Made by a program: the position numbers and the translations under genes. 64,000 bases of DNA from Nevskia sp. (lineage in GTDB: Bacteria; Pseudomonadota; Gammaproteobacteria; Nevskiales; Nevskiaceae). Positions 20,387 through 29,733 of this stretch are shown here, piece after piece. The stretch spans positions 1 to 64,000 of the forward strand of contig JARLJS010000088.1 of assembly GCA_031291075.1 (NCBI GenBank), written 5' to 3'. The notes beneath the pieces are model-generated. The model was not told where the DNA came from and did not search any database. It saw only the letters and a program-made list of their open reading frames with translations. Every line of letters begins with the position of its first letter. The stretch's first letter is position 1.

Positions 20387-21912
20387 AATTCGCGCTCGAT
20401 GCCAGCCAGTGGCTGGCGCTGTCGCCGATCCTGATCGTCAGCGCCACCATCCTGTGGGTGATGGTGGCTATCGCCTTCCGCCGCCACCACTGGTGGAACG
20501 CCACCGTGGTCGCGGTGGGCCTGAACCTGGCGCTGTTCGCCGCGACATATCTGGTGCTGCCGGAGCTGGCGAAGCAGCTGCCGGCATTCCTGCAGGGACC
20601 GCTGCTGAAACTGGCCGGGCCTTCACAGCTTCCGCAGATGGTCACGCCGCTGCTGATGGTGGACACCTACGCCGCGTTCTACATGGGCCTGGTGCTGGCC
20701 GCCGGCCTGGCCACCGCCACCCTGACCTACGCCTACATGGAAGGACACAAGGGCAACCAGGAGGAGATCTACATCCTGCTGGCCCTGTCCGCCCTGGGCG
20801 GCCTGGTGATCGTGTGCAGCCGGCACTTCGCGGCCTTCTTTGTCGGCCTGGAACTGCTGTCGATCCCGCTTTACGGCATGATCGGCTACCTGGTGAAGGA
20901 GCGGCGCTCGCTGGAGGCGAGCGTGAAATACCTGGTGCTGTCGGCGGTGGCCTCGGCGTTCATCCTGTTCGGCATGGCGCTGGTGTACTCGCAGACCGGC
21001 ACCCTGGATTTCCACCAGATCGGCGTGACCGTCCCCGGCCTGCGCGGCAACGAAGCCGCAGTCGTAACCGTGGGCGCGGCAATGCTGCTGGTCGGCATCG
21101 CCTTCAAGCTGTCGCTGGCGCCATTCCACCTGTGGACCCCGGACGTGTACGAAGGTGCGCCGGCGCCGGTGGCGGCCTACCTCGCCACCGCCTCCAAGAC
21201 CGCGGTGCTGGCGTTGCTGCTGCGCTACTTCGTGGAGTCCGGCGCCTACCGCTATGCCACGCTGCTGAACGTGCTGTCGGTGCTGGCGATCCTGTCGATC
21301 GTGCTGGGCAACGTGCTGGCGCTGCTGCAGGACAACATCAAGCGCCTGCTCGCCTATTCCTCGATCGCCCACTTCGGCTACATCCTGGTGGCCTTCATCG
21401 CCGCCGGGCCGCTGGCGACCGAGGCGGTGGGGATCTACCTGCTGACCTACGTCGTCACCACCCTCGCCGCCTTCGGCGTGGTGACCCTGCTGTCGAGCCC
21501 CTACGTCGACCACGATGCCGATACGCTGTGGGACTACCGCGGCCTGTTCTGGCGCCGGCCCAACCTCGCCGGCATCCTCACGGTGGCGCTGCTGTCGCTG
21601 GCCGGCATCCCGCTCACCGCGGGCTTCATCGGCAAGTTCTACGTGGTTGCCGCCGGCGTGGACAAACGGCTGTGGCTGCTGCTCGCCACCCTGGTGTTCG
21701 GCAGCGCGGTGGGCCTGTTCTACTACCTGCGCGCGATGCTGCAGCTGTACCTGCGCGCGCCCTGGGTGCGCAAGTACTCGCCGCCGAACGACTGGGCGCA
21801 GAACACCGGCGGCCTGATGCTGCTGGCGCTGATGCTGCTGATGCTGCTGCTGGGCGTGTTCCCCACCCCGTTCATCGCGGTGGTGCAGGCGGCGGGTCTG
21901 GCGGGGCAATAG
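20383..21912 (+). CDS. nuoN: NADH-quinone oxidoreductase subunit N
   Basis: 509 residues, the third antiporter-like subunit. Landmarks: FFVGLELLSIPLYGMIGY, the SLAPFHLWTPDVYEGAPAPV loop, and DNIKRLLAYSSIAHFGYIL. The ATG at 20383 overlaps the nuoM stop by four bases. Last gene of the operon and followed 21 bases later by an intrinsic terminator. Confidence 0.97.
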   Translation: MKFALDASQWLALSPILIVSATILWVMVAIAFRRHHWWNATVVAVGLNLALFAATYLVLPELAKQLPAFLQGPLLKLAGPSQLPQMVTPLLMVDTYAAFYMGLVLAAGLATATLTYAYMEGHKGNQEEIYILLALSALGGLVIVCSRHFAAFFVGLELLSIPLYGMIGYLVKERRSLEASVKYLVLSAVASAFILFGMALVYSQTGTLDFHQIGVTVPGLRGNEAAVVTVGAAMLLVGIAFKLSLAPFHLWTPDVYEGAPAPVAAYLATASKTAVLALLLRYFVESGAYRYATLLNVLSVLAILSIVLGNVLALLQDNIKRLLAYSSIAHFGYILVAFIAAGPLATEAVGIYLLTYVVTTLAAFGVVTLLSSPYVDHDADTLWDYRGLFWRRPNLAGILTVALLSLAGIPLTAGFIGKFYVVAAGVDKRLWLLLATLVFGSAVGLFYYLRAMLQLYLRAPWVRKYSPPNDWAQNTGGLMLLALMLLMLLLGVFPTPFIAVVQAAGLAGQ

Positions 21913-21933
21913 TCGTTTCGCTGCCTTGAAAGA

Positions 21934-21958
21934 GCCGGGCTGCGCCCGGCTTCTTGTT
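21934..21958 (+). terminator. Intrinsic terminator of the nuo operon
   Basis: A perfect gccgggc-tgc-gcccggc stem-loop followed by ttcttgtt, 21 bases after the nuoN stop. It also lies just beyond the hicA 3' end on the other strand. Confidence 0.85.
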
Positions 21959-21978
21959 CAGGGCGGCCACAATACCCG

Positions 21979-22191
21979 TCAGAGATCTTCTGGACGCAAT
22001 CCGGTATGTTTGGCGATTCTGGCGAGCATGCGAGGACCAATTTCCTCACGCTCATGGAACGCGAATACGAAGTCTTGCCAACCTTCGCGCGCCAAAGTCT
22101 TATGCGATCCGGATTGACACTTGATATGCCAACCGATTTTTTGCGGGGAAGAAAGGACTCGACTGGCCTTCGAGGATGGCCAATTGCTCAT
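21979..22191 (-). CDS. hicA: HicA-family mRNA interferase toxin
   Basis: 70 residues with the HicA double-stranded-RNA-binding-like fold: IGWHIKCQSGSHKTLAREG contains the catalytic histidine in GSHKTL, and the C-terminal HEREEIGPRMLARIAKHTGL is the family hallmark. HicA toxins cleave mRNA to stop growth. Encoded six bases downstream of hicB, so this is a reversed (antitoxin-first) hicBA pair. Lower GC than neighbours, and sitting in the nuoN/permease gap, which fits horizontal acquisition. Confidence 0.9.
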   Translation of the reverse strand: MSNWPSSKASRVLSSPQKIGWHIKCQSGSHKTLAREGWQDFVFAFHEREEIGPRMLARIAKHTGLRPEDL

Positions 22192-22197
22192 GCAGCC

Positions 22198-22395
22198 TTA
22201 AGCCCAATTGCGAATCGCCAGGGGAGCTGTTTCCTCTTGTTCCAACCGCTCCGCCAAAGCCCGCAGCGCCAGTGCTTCCGCCTTGCGCATCGCGTCATCC
22301 GATGTAGTGCCATAGGCGAGAACACCCGGCAATTCGGGGACTTCCGCAATCCAGCGTCCATCCGCTTCCTGCTCAAACTCAATCGTGAAGTCCAT
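22198..22395 (-). CDS. hicB: HicB-family antitoxin (short form)
   Basis: 65 residues with the partially degraded RNase H-like fold of HicB: FTIEFEQEADGRWIAEVPELPGVLAYG, then DDAMRKAEALALRALAERLE. No C-terminal DNA-binding domain is visible, so autorepression must use another route or the partner. It precedes hicA in the same operon. The divergent permease gene starts 110 bases away. Confidence 0.9.
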   Translation of the reverse strand: MDFTIEFEQEADGRWIAEVPELPGVLAYGTTSDDAMRKAEALALRALAERLEQEETAPLAIRNWA

Positions 22396-22505
22396 GACGC
22401 GCTCAGGTGCCTGCGGGATATCGGAATTCTACGCCTAAGTTGACAGCCGCCGCCGCATCCCGCGCAATCGCGCCAAGGGAATCGTCCGCTTCAACCTGCG
22501 CCATC

Positions 22506-23750
22506 ATGCCATCCACCGAATCGCCGCGCCCGCCGCCTCCGCCGTGGCTGTTCGGCATCACCAACCTGTCGTTCGGCATCAGCGGTGGCTACACCAGCGT
22601 GGCGATGCCTTTCATCCTACGGCAGGCCGGGGTGCCGGTCGGCACCATCGCGGCGGCCTCCGCGGCAGTGTTGATCCCGATGTCGTACCAGTTCCTGTGG
22701 GCGCCCGTGCTCGACGTGGGGCTGCGCCGCCGCGCCTGGCTGGTGCTGTTCGCCGCGCTCAGCGCCTTGTTGCTGGGCCTGTCGCTGTTCCTCGACCTGC
22801 CCTCGCAACTGCTGCCTTTCGAGATCTGCTGCGTGCTGGGCCAGGGCTGCGCCGGCCTGGTGAGCTCCTGCAACGGCGCCCTGGTGGCGACCACCGTCCC
22901 CGGCGCCTGGCATGGACGCGCCAGCGGCTGGCTCAATGCCGCCAACCTGGGCGGCAATGCCATCGGCGGCGGCCTGGTGCTGGGTGTGACGCGGTATTTC
23001 GGAGCCCATGCGGCCGGCCTGATGCTGGCAATTCTGTGCCTGCTCCCCACGCTCGCGGTGGTGTCGGTGAGGGAGCGTCCGCGCTTGCGGCGCCGCCCCG
23101 CCGAGGTGTTCGGCGGCATGCTGCGCGACGTTTGGCACACGGCATCCTCCCGCCGCGGCTGGACCGGGATCCTGTTCTGCCTCGCGCCGGTGAGCACGCC
23201 GGCCCTGCTGGACCTGTTCTCCGCCATCGGCGAGGACTTCCATGCCCCGGCCCACACGGTGGAGCTCAGCATGGGCTACGGCAGCGGTCTGGTCACCGCC
23301 TTCGGCGCCCTGCTCGGCGGACGGCTGCTGGACCGCGCCCATCGCCGCACCGCCTACCTGCTGTCAGGGCTGCTGGTTGCCGTGGTGGACCTGGCCATGG
23401 CCTATGCCCCGCTCACCCCGCAGGCCTACGTCGCCGGCACCCTGTGTTATTCGCTGGTCGCCGGCCTGTGCTATGCCGCTTTCACGGCGGTGGTGTTCGA
23501 GATCATCGACGGGGCGGACCGCTCGGCGGCGGTGCAGTACACGCTGTTCGACGCCGCCGGCAACCTGGCCACCTCGTACCTCGCCTGGCTGGACGGTCTC
23601 GGCTACGACTATTACAAGAGCCGGCACCTGTCGGGCCCGGCCGGGATGCTGCTCACCGACGCCGGGATGAATGTGGCCGGGGCCTGTGCGCTGGGCCTGC
23701 TGATGCTGGCCCTGTTCTCGCGCGGGCATAGGCAACGGCAGGCCGCCTGA
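22506..23750 (+). CDS. MFS permease of the AmpG/PAT (acetyl-CoA transporter-like) type
   Basis: 414 residues with about 12 hydrophobic segments. The N-terminal WLFGITNLSFGISGGYTSVAMPFILRQ and MSYQFLWAPVLDVG resemble the AmpG-like PAT group, which includes muropeptide permeases and acetyl-CoA transporters. AmpG itself has a different central loop, so the substrate is uncertain. ATG at 22506 chosen because the preceding 33 codons are Pro/Ala/Arg-rich and unlike the family. A TTGACA hexamer at 22440-22445 could belong to its promoter, but the matching -10 is weak. Followed by a terminator at 23763-23783. Confidence 0.75.
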   Translation: MPSTESPRPPPPPWLFGITNLSFGISGGYTSVAMPFILRQAGVPVGTIAAASAAVLIPMSYQFLWAPVLDVGLRRRAWLVLFAALSALLLGLSLFLDLPSQLLPFEICCVLGQGCAGLVSSCNGALVATTVPGAWHGRASGWLNAANLGGNAIGGGLVLGVTRYFGAHAAGLMLAILCLLPTLAVVSVRERPRLRRRPAEVFGGMLRDVWHTASSRRGWTGILFCLAPVSTPALLDLFSAIGEDFHAPAHTVELSMGYGSGLVTAFGALLGGRLLDRAHRRTAYLLSGLLVAVVDLAMAYAPLTPQAYVAGTLCYSLVAGLCYAAFTAVVFEIIDGADRSAAVQYTLFDAAGNLATSYLAWLDGLGYDYYKSRHLSGPAGMLLTDAGMNVAGACALGLLMLALFSRGHRQRQAA

Positions 23751-23762
23751 GCGCAAACGAAA

Positions 23763-23783
23763 AGGCCGGGCGATGCCCGGCCT
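23763..23783. terminator. Bidirectional terminator between convergent genes
   Basis: The perfect stem aggccgggc-gat-gcccggcct sits between the plus-strand permease stop and the minus-strand kinase stop. Reading minus-strand transcripts, the stem is followed by tttcgtttgc; reading plus, by cgtcgc. So it probably works best for the kinase side. Confidence 0.7.
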
Positions 23784-23803
23784 CGTCGCAACCCGATCGA
23801 GCC

Positions 23804-24748
23804 TCACAGCAACTCGTAACGGAACTCCTTCTTGAAGCGGGCGCGGAACTGCTCGATGGTGATGTGGTGGTTCTGCGGGCCCGGCCGCTCGATCTTGATG
23901 GCGCCCATCAGCGAGGCGACGCGGCCGGTGGTCTCCCAGTCCAGCCCGCGCAGCAGGCCGTACAGCAGGCCGCCGCGATAGGCGTCGCCGCAGCCGGTGG
24001 GGTCGGCCAGCGAATTGGCGTTGGCGCAGGGGATGTCGAACACCTTGCTCTTGGCGAAGATGTGCGAACCCTTGCCGCCGCTGGTGACGATCAGGGCGTC
24101 GACGCGCTCGGCGATCTGCTTCAGCGTCCAGCCGGTCTTGGCCATGATGATCTCCGACTCGTAGTCGTTGACCGCCACGTAGCTGGCCTTGTTGACGAAG
24201 TCCTTGATCTCGTCGCCGGTGAACATGGGCAGGCCCTGGCCCGGGTCGAACACGAACGGGATGCCGGCGTCGGCGAACTGGGTGGCGTGCAGCAGCATGC
24301 CGTCGCGGCCGTCCGGCGAGACGGTGCCGATCCTGACGGCGCCGCGCTCGGTCTTCTTCACGATGTCCTGGGTGTGGGCAAAGCTCATCGCGCCCGGATG
24401 GAAGGCGGTGATCTGGTTGTCGTCCAGGTCGGTGGTGATGTAGGCCTGCGCGGTGTAGGAGTCCGGAACCTGCTTGAGGAACTGGCGCGAGATGCCGTGC
24501 TGGTCCAACCAGGTGGCGTAGCCGTTGAAGTCCGTGCCGATGGTGGCCATCGGCACCGCCTCGCCGCCCAGCATGTTGAGGTTGTAGGCGATGTTGCCGG
24601 CGGTGCCGCCGAACTCGCGGCGCAGCTTGGGCACCAGGAAGGACACGTTCAGGATGTGCACCTTGTCCGGCAGGATCTCGTTCTTGAATTGGCCGGAAAA
24701 CACCATGATGGTGTCGTAAGCCATTGAACCGCAAATTAAAGCTGACAT
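23804..24748 (-). CDS. PfkB-family carbohydrate/nucleoside kinase (adenosine kinase-like)
   Basis: 314 residues of the ribokinase/PfkB superfamily. The N-terminal signature is FGGTAGNIAYNLNMLGG and the C-terminal one is DPTGCGDAYRGGLLYGLL, with the catalytic Asp in GCGD. The substrate-lid region and length fit the group often annotated as adenosine kinase or sugar kinase, but I cannot fix the substrate. ATG at 24748 chosen; the longer frame adds a non-conserved 27-residue leader. It follows the HD-domain gene by 38 bases, so it may be the last gene of a transcript running from gcvT. Confidence 0.85.
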   Translation of the reverse strand: MSALICGSMAYDTIMVFSGQFKNEILPDKVHILNVSFLVPKLRREFGGTAGNIAYNLNMLGGEAVPMATIGTDFNGYATWLDQHGISRQFLKQVPDSYTAQAYITTDLDDNQITAFHPGAMSFAHTQDIVKKTERGAVRIGTVSPDGRDGMLLHATQFADAGIPFVFDPGQGLPMFTGDEIKDFVNKASYVAVNDYESEIIMAKTGWTLKQIAERVDALIVTSGGKGSHIFAKSKVFDIPCANANSLADPTGCGDAYRGGLLYGLLRGLDWETTGRVASLMGAIKIERPGPQNHHITIEQFRARFKKEFRYELL

Positions 24749-24786
24749 GCGTGGTCTGTTTCCTTTGATATCCGTTCGACGAACCG

Positions 24787-25329
24787 CTAAAGCTTCAGCA
24801 TCGGCAGCGGACTCCAGGGATGGGTGCACAGCCGCCGCAGGCTGAGCTGCACCAGCCGGAGGTGGAAGCCGGCGTTGGGAAACGCCCGGCGTACCGCCCT
24901 CACATAGCCGGCGGGCAGCCCGAAGCGCAGCAAACCCAGGCTGACATCCGTCCAGTCCGCCCGCCGGAACGCATCGGCGCGCGCGCTGTTTCGATAGGGT
25001 GACAGTTTGTGGTGTTCACGCACCATCGGCAATACCTCGTGCAGCCAGCCTTCCAGCCCGTGCCGGCGCAGGTGGGCCTCCGCCAGCCGTGCCGAGGGCT
25101 CCAGGTAGTCGAAGGTGCGGTCGGTCCAGATGCCGAGGTCGTGGAAGCAGGCCGCCACCGCCGCCTGCGCCTCGCCCTCCGGGTCCGGACCGGCGAAGGC
25201 GCGGAAGAAGTGCAGCACGCGGTAAACGTGGTTGCGGTAGGCGGCATAGTCGCGGCCCAGCGCCTGGCGCCAGAGCGGCAGGATCGCCTCCACCGCTGGC
25301 AGTTCGGCTGACACCGCCGGCAGCGGCAT
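24787..25329 (-). CDS. HD-domain protein
   Basis: 180 residues with HD phosphohydrolase-like metal motifs: an early His in YRNHVYRVLHF, the HD pair in ACFHDLGIWTDRTFDY, and a downstream EHHKLSPY. The fold suggests a small metal-dependent phosphohydrolase; the substrate is unknown. The start ATG at 25329 overlaps the dgkA stop by four-base ATGA, so the two genes are coupled. A lipid-phosphate or nucleotide link to dgkA is only guessed from context. Confidence 0.8.
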   Translation of the reverse strand: MPLPAVSAELPAVEAILPLWRQALGRDYAAYRNHVYRVLHFFRAFAGPDPEGEAQAAVAACFHDLGIWTDRTFDYLEPSARLAEAHLRRHGLEGWLHEVLPMVREHHKLSPYRNSARADAFRRADWTDVSLGLLRFGLPAGYVRAVRRAFPNAGFHLRLVQLSLRRLCTHPWSPLPMLKL

Positions 25330-25688
25330 CAGTCGAACAGGATCAGGCCCCATACCAGGGGTACCTGCAGCAGGGACAGGTGCACCGCGGCCGAGCCCAG
25401 GTCCTTGGCGCGCCCGGACAGGATGTGGCGTTCGGGACCGATGCGGTCGATGGCAACCTCGATGCCGGTATTGAGCAGTTCGACGATCAAGACCACCACC
25501 AGGGACAGCAGCATCACCGCCTTCTGCAGGCCGCCGCGACCGAACCACAGGGCCAGCGGGGCCATCAGGACGGCGACCCCCGCCTCGATGCGGAACGCCT
25601 CCTCCTGGCGGATCGCCCAGCCCAGTCCCTGGTAGGAGACCTTGGTGGCCCGCACCAGCCGCGCCCAGCCTTTGATGCCGTCAGCCAT
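25329..25688 (-). CDS. dgkA: Diacylglycerol kinase
   Basis: 119 residues, the size of the E. coli trimeric membrane enzyme that phosphorylates diacylglycerol to phosphatidate. The catalytic block ELLNTGIEVAIDRIG is complete, as is the N-terminal amphipathic ATKVSYQGLGWAIRQEEAFR. Three hydrophobic helices follow the family pattern. It lies 36 bases downstream of gcvPB on the same strand without a visible terminator. Confidence 0.95.
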   Translation of the reverse strand: MADGIKGWARLVRATKVSYQGLGWAIRQEEAFRIEAGVAVLMAPLALWFGRGGLQKAVMLLSLVVVLIVELLNTGIEVAIDRIGPERHILSGRAKDLGSAAVHLSLLQVPLVWGLILFD

Positions 25689-25724
25689 AGTGGAGCCGTC
25701 GTGGTCGCCGTTGTCGTTGCGGGA

Positions 25725-27236
25725 TCAGCCAACGGCGGCCAGTTTACCAAGCCCGGGGCTTTCGCTCGCCTGCGCCTGCCCGCCGCTGCCGCTGTAACGG
25801 ATATCCAGCTGGCGCGCCGCCCGCACGTCGTCCAGGCGCCGTACCGGCATGGTGTAGGGCGCGCCCTTGACGTAAGCGATGTCCTTCTTCGCCTCCTCCC
25901 AGATCGAGCACAGCGCTTCGACGAAGGCGTCCAGCGTCTCGCGGTCCTCGGTCTCGGTGGGCTCGATCAGCAGGCACTCCGGCACCAGCAAGGGAAAGTA
26001 GACGGTGGGCGCGTGGAAGCCGTAATCGAGCAGGCGCTTGGCCACGTCGGTGGCGGTCAGCTCGATCTCCTGCTTCTGGCGCTTGAGGGTGACGATGAAC
26101 TCGTGGCTGGCGCGGCGCGTGGGGAAAGCCAGGTCGAAACCGCGCTCGCGCAGGCGCGCCTGCAGGTAATTGGCGTTGAGCGTGGCGAACTCGGCCACCC
26201 GGTGCATGCCCTCGCGCCCCAACATGCGGGCGTAAACGTAGGCACGCAGCAGTACGCCGGCGTTGCCCATGAAGGCCGACAGCCGGCCGATGCTGTGCGG
26301 CAACTCGCGCTCATCGACCCAGCGGTACTTGCGGCCCCTCTTGCCCACCAGCGGGATCGGCATGTACGGCAGCAGGCGCTTCGACACGCCCACCGCGCCC
26401 GCGCCGGGACCACCGCCGCCGTGCGGCGTGCTGAAGGTCTTGTGCAGGTTCATGTGGATGACGTCGAAACCCATGTCGCCGGGGCGTACCTTGCCGAGGA
26501 TGGCGTTGAGGTTGGCACCGTCGTAGTACAGCAGGCCGCCGGCCTTGTGCACGATCTTCGCGATCAGCGAGATGCGCCGCTCGAAGACGCCCAGCGTGGA
26601 CGGGTTGGTCAGCATGATGCCGGCGGTCTGCGGTCCCAGGGCGGCCTGCAGCGCCTCCAGGTCGACGTCGCCCTGGGCGTCGGTGGGGATCTCGCGCACC
26701 GTCATGCCGAGCATGGTGGCGGTGGCGGGATTGGTGCCGTGGGCGGCGTTCGGCACCAGGATCTCGGTGCGCGCCAGGTCGTTGCGGGCACGGTGGTAGG
26801 CGCGGATCATCGCCACCCCGGCAAACTCGCCCTGCGCCCCGGCCATGGGCGTCAGGGAGACGCCGGCCATGCCGGTGACTTCCTTCAGCATCTCCTGCAG
26901 CTCGTACATGCAGGCGAGGAAGCCCTGGCTGTGCGACTCCGGCGCCAGCGGGTGGCGCCCGGCGAATTCCGGCAGCAACGCCAGCCGGTTGCAGGCGCGC
27001 GGGTTGTACTTCATGGTGCAACTGCCCAGCGGGTAGAAGTGCGTGTCGATGCTGAAGTTGAGCTGCGACAGGCGCGTGTAGTGGCGCACCGCCTGCAGCT
27101 CCGACACCTCGGGCAGGGCCGGCGCCGACTTGCGGCGCAGGCGCTGCGGCAGCTCCGCCTGCACGGCGGCGGTGGGGCTCTGCGCGGTGGCGCGGCGGCC
27201 GGGGCGGGAGATTTCGAAGATCAGAGGTTCGGACAT
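25725..27236 (-). CDS. gcvPB: Glycine dehydrogenase (decarboxylating) subunit 2
   Basis: 503 residues, the PLP-bearing half of the two-subunit P-protein. The PLP lysine is Lys266 in [18 protein letters not shown]. The protein decarboxylates glycine and passes aminomethyl to the lipoyl arm of GcvH. Most gammaproteobacteria have a single long gcvP, so the split form is a notable lineage trait. It is separated from gcvPA by tpx and a hairpin repeat, which is unusual because the subunits form an obligate complex. ATG at 27236 chosen over an upstream extension into the repeat. Confidence 0.96.
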   Translation of the reverse strand: MSEPLIFEISRPGRRATAQSPTAAVQAELPQRLRRKSAPALPEVSELQAVRHYTRLSQLNFSIDTHFYPLGSCTMKYNPRACNRLALLPEFAGRHPLAPESHSQGFLACMYELQEMLKEVTGMAGVSLTPMAGAQGEFAGVAMIRAYHRARNDLARTEILVPNAAHGTNPATATMLGMTVREIPTDAQGDVDLEALQAALGPQTAGIMLTNPSTLGVFERRISLIAKIVHKAGGLLYYDGANLNAILGKVRPGDMGFDVIHMNLHKTFSTPHGGGGPGAGAVGVSKRLLPYMPIPLVGKRGRKYRWVDERELPHSIGRLSAFMGNAGVLLRAYVYARMLGREGMHRVAEFATLNANYLQARLRERGFDLAFPTRRASHEFIVTLKRQKQEIELTATDVAKRLLDYGFHAPTVYFPLLVPECLLIEPTETEDRETLDAFVEALCSIWEEAKKDIAYVKGAPYTMPVRRLDDVRAARQLDIRYSGSGGQAQASESPGLGKLAAVG

Positions 27237-27269
27237 GCAGGCTTTCCGTTGTCCAGCAGGGCTAAAACA

Positions 27270-27350
27270 GTCCGCGAATGAACGCAAATAAACGCAAATC
27301 AAGAACAGCTTTGGATGTGCATTTGCGTTTATTTGCGTCCATTTGCGGAC
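27270..27350. repeat. Long hairpin repeat, copy 2 (tpx-gcvPB spacer)
   Basis: Left arm 27270-27299 begins gtccgcgaatgaacgcaaat and right arm 27321-27350 ends gcgtccatttgcggac. The arms are inverted copies with two mismatches in 30 bases around a 21-base loop. Same family as 15983-16064, with the outer ends (tccgc...gcgga) and the repeated acgcaaat words conserved. It stands within the gcv operon, immediately after the tpx stop in the direction of transcription it precedes gcvPB. Confidence 0.88.
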
Positions 27351-27359
27351 CGCGCTTGT

Positions 27360-27860
27360 TCAGGCCAGTGCCTTCAAGGCGGCGTCGTAGTCGGGTTCGT
27401 CGGCGATTTCCGGCACCAGCTCGGAATGCCGCACGATGTTGTCGGTGTCGAGCACCAGCACCGCGCGCGCAGTGACGCCGGCAAGCGGGCCGTCCTCGAT
27501 CAGCACGCCGAGGTCGCGGGCGAAGTTGCGGTCGCGCATCAGCGAGAGGGTCACCACGTTGGCGATGCCCTCCGCCCCGCAGAAGCGCTTCTGCGCGAAC
27601 GGCAGGTCGGCCGAAATGCACAGCACCACGGTGTTGTCGAGCTGGGCCGCCCGTTCATTGAACTTGCGTACCGACATGGCACAGGTGGGCGTGTCGATGG
27701 ACGGGAAGATGTTCAGCACTTTGCGCTTGCCGGCATAGTCGTGCAGGCTCACGTCCTTCAGATTGGCGTCGACCAGGCGAAAGCCCGGGATGCCGCTGCC
27801 GGCCTTGGGCAGTTCGCCGGAGGTCTGTACGGGTTTGCCACGCAGGGTTACGGTCGCCAT
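27360..27860 (-). CDS. tpx: Thiol peroxidase
   Basis: 166 residues, an atypical 2-Cys peroxiredoxin that reduces peroxides with thioredoxin. The peroxidatic Cys60 is in [11 protein letters not shown] and the resolving Cys94 in KRFCGAEG, matching the spacing of E. coli Tpx. It sits between gcvPA and gcvPB, 27 bases after gcvPA. Placement inside a glycine-cleavage operon means it should rise with glycine through the riboswitch. The lipoamide dithiol of GcvH offers a speculative functional link. Confidence 0.95.
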   Translation of the reverse strand: MATVTLRGKPVQTSGELPKAGSGIPGFRLVDANLKDVSLHDYAGKRKVLNIFPSIDTPTCAMSVRKFNERAAQLDNTVVLCISADLPFAQKRFCGAEGIANVVTLSLMRDRNFARDLGVLIEDGPLAGVTARAVLVLDTDNIVRHSELVPEIADEPDYDAALKALA

Positions 27861-27887
27861 GTCGGATCTCCGGGTGATTGCTGTGGT

Positions 27888-29249
27888 TCATTGACTCAGG
27901 ATTTTGCGCAGGGCCTCGGCGTAGCGCTCGAGGTCGGCCCCGGTCTTGGTCTCGGTGGCGCACACCAGGATCGCCTCGCCCAGCTCGGGGTAATGCCGTC
28001 CCAGGTCGAAGCCGCCGAGCAGGTCCTGCTTCGCCAGCCTCTCCAGCACCGCCGCCGCCGGCCGCGGCAGGCGCAGCACCGCCTCGTGGAAGCGGTCGCC
28101 GCCGAACACCGCCTCGACGCCGGGGATCGCCGTCAGCTTTTCCACCAGCGCGCGGGTATTGGCGACGCACTGCGCGGCGGCGCGGGCCAGGCCCTCGGCG
28201 CCGAGCAGCGACATGTGGATGGTCGCCGCCGTCACCAGCAGGCCCTGGTTGGTGCAGATGTTGGAGGTCGCCTTGGAGCGGCGGATGTGCTGCTCGCGCG
28301 CCTGCAAAGTGAGGGTGTAGCCGGGCTTGCCGTCCAGGTCCACGGTGCGGCCGACGATGCGGCCGGGCATCTGCCGCACGAAGACCTGGCGCGCGGTGAG
28401 GAAGCCGAAGTACGGCCCGCCGGACGACAGCGGCGCACCCAGCGGCTGGCCGTCGCCGCAGACGATGTCGGCGCCCTTGCCGCCCCACTCGCCCGGCGGC
28501 TTGAGCAGCGCCAGCGACAGCGGGTTGACCAGGCCCACCACCAGCGCGCCGTTGGCATGCGCCCAGTCGGTGAGCACGTCCACGTCCTCCAGCACGCCGA
28601 AGAAGTTCGGCTGCGGGATCACCAGCGCGGTGATCTCCTGTCCGTCGTAGCGGCCGAGCTGGGCGGCGGCGGTGTCGCCGCGCGCGGCGTCGTATTCCAG
28701 CGGCAGCAGCTGGATCTGCTGAGCCGCGCAGATGGCGTGCGCCGCCTCGCGATAATAGGGATGCACGGTGGCCGGTATCAGGATCCGGGCGCCGCCGGCC
28801 TTGGGATTGGAGCGCACCGCCATCAGCAGGGCTTCAGCCAGGGCCGAGGCGCCGTCGTACAGCGAGGCGTTGCTGACCTCCATGCCGGTCAGAGCGGTCA
28901 TCATGCTCTGGAATTCGTACAGGAGCTGCAGCGTGCCCTGGCTGGCCTCGGCCTGGTACGGGGTATAGGCGGAATAGAACTCGCCGCGGGTGGTGATGTC
29001 CCACACCGCCGCCGGGATATGGTGCTCGTAGGCACCGGCGCCGATGAAGCCTAGCGGCTCCCCGTCCTGCCGCGCCCGCGCCCGCATCAGCGCGGCGATA
29101 TCCATTTCCGACAGGCCTTCGGGCACGCCGTGCAGGCCCTTGCACAGCAGCTCCGGCGGAATCTCGTCGAACAGCGCGGCCAGGGAGTCGGCACCGACCG
29201 CGGCGAGCATTTCGCGCACGTCGGGATCGGTGTGGGGAATGAACGGCAT
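27888..29249 (-). CDS. gcvPA: Glycine dehydrogenase (decarboxylating) subunit 1
   Basis: 453 residues, the non-PLP-lysine half of the split P-protein. Conserved stretches include [15 protein letters not shown] at the N-terminus, [20 protein letters not shown], and [14 protein letters not shown]. Length and sequence order fit GcvPA of two-subunit systems (also seen in Gram-positives, Thermus and some proteobacteria). It is 23 bases downstream of gcvH. Confidence 0.96.
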   Translation of the reverse strand: MPFIPHTDPDVREMLAAVGADSLAALFDEIPPELLCKGLHGVPEGLSEMDIAALMRARARQDGEPLGFIGAGAYEHHIPAAVWDITTRGEFYSAYTPYQAEASQGTLQLLYEFQSMMTALTGMEVSNASLYDGASALAEALLMAVRSNPKAGGARILIPATVHPYYREAAHAICAAQQIQLLPLEYDAARGDTAAAQLGRYDGQEITALVIPQPNFFGVLEDVDVLTDWAHANGALVVGLVNPLSLALLKPPGEWGGKGADIVCGDGQPLGAPLSSGGPYFGFLTARQVFVRQMPGRIVGRTVDLDGKPGYTLTLQAREQHIRRSKATSNICTNQGLLVTAATIHMSLLGAEGLARAAAQCVANTRALVEKLTAIPGVEAVFGGDRFHEAVLRLPRPAAAVLERLAKQDLLGGFDLGRHYPELGEAILVCATETKTGADLERYAEALRKILSQ

Positions 29250-29272
29250 TCAAAAACCTCGCAAAAGCAGTA

Positions 29273-29662
29273 TCAGAGATCGGCCAGCACTTTTTCGTAG
29301 CCGGCCGCATCCAGCAGGCCGTCGACGTCGGCGGGGTTGGCGGGCTTGAGCTTCCACAGCCAGCCGGCACCGTAGGGGTCGGCGTTGAGCGTTTCCGGCG
29401 CGTCGGCCAGCTTGGGATTGGCGTCGGTCACTTCGCCCGCGAGCGGGGCGTACACGTCCGATGCGGCCTTGACCGACTCCACCACCGCGCAGGCCTCGCC
29501 GGCGGCGAGCTTGCGGCCGGTCTTCGGCACCTCGACGAACACCAGGTCGCCGAGCGACTGCTGGGCATAGTCGGTGATACCCACCAGCACGCTGCCGTCG
29601 GGCAGCGGCTTCACCCACTCGTGGGACTTGGCGTATTTCAGCTCGGCAGGGACTTTGCTCAC
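29273..29662 (-). CDS. gcvH: Glycine cleavage system H protein
   Basis: 129 residues, the lipoyl carrier that shuttles the aminomethyl group between GcvP and GcvT. The lipoylated lysine is Lys65 in [13 protein letters not shown], and the [22 protein letters not shown]-terminal block is typical. Located 71 bases downstream of gcvT; that spacer holds a GC-rich ggccggga/tggccggc hairpin that might act as a processing or stability element. Confidence 0.97.
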   Translation of the reverse strand: MSKVPAELKYAKSHEWVKPLPDGSVLVGITDYAQQSLGDLVFVEVPKTGRKLAAGEACAVVESVKAASDVYAPLAGEVTDANPKLADAPETLNADPYGAGWLWKLKPANPADVDGLLDAAGYEKVLADL

Positions 29663-29733
29663 GATCGGTTCCTCGTCAATGATTCGGGGCCGCCGGCCAT
29701 TCCCGGCCGGGGCGGGTTTCTATACGGTTTGCT

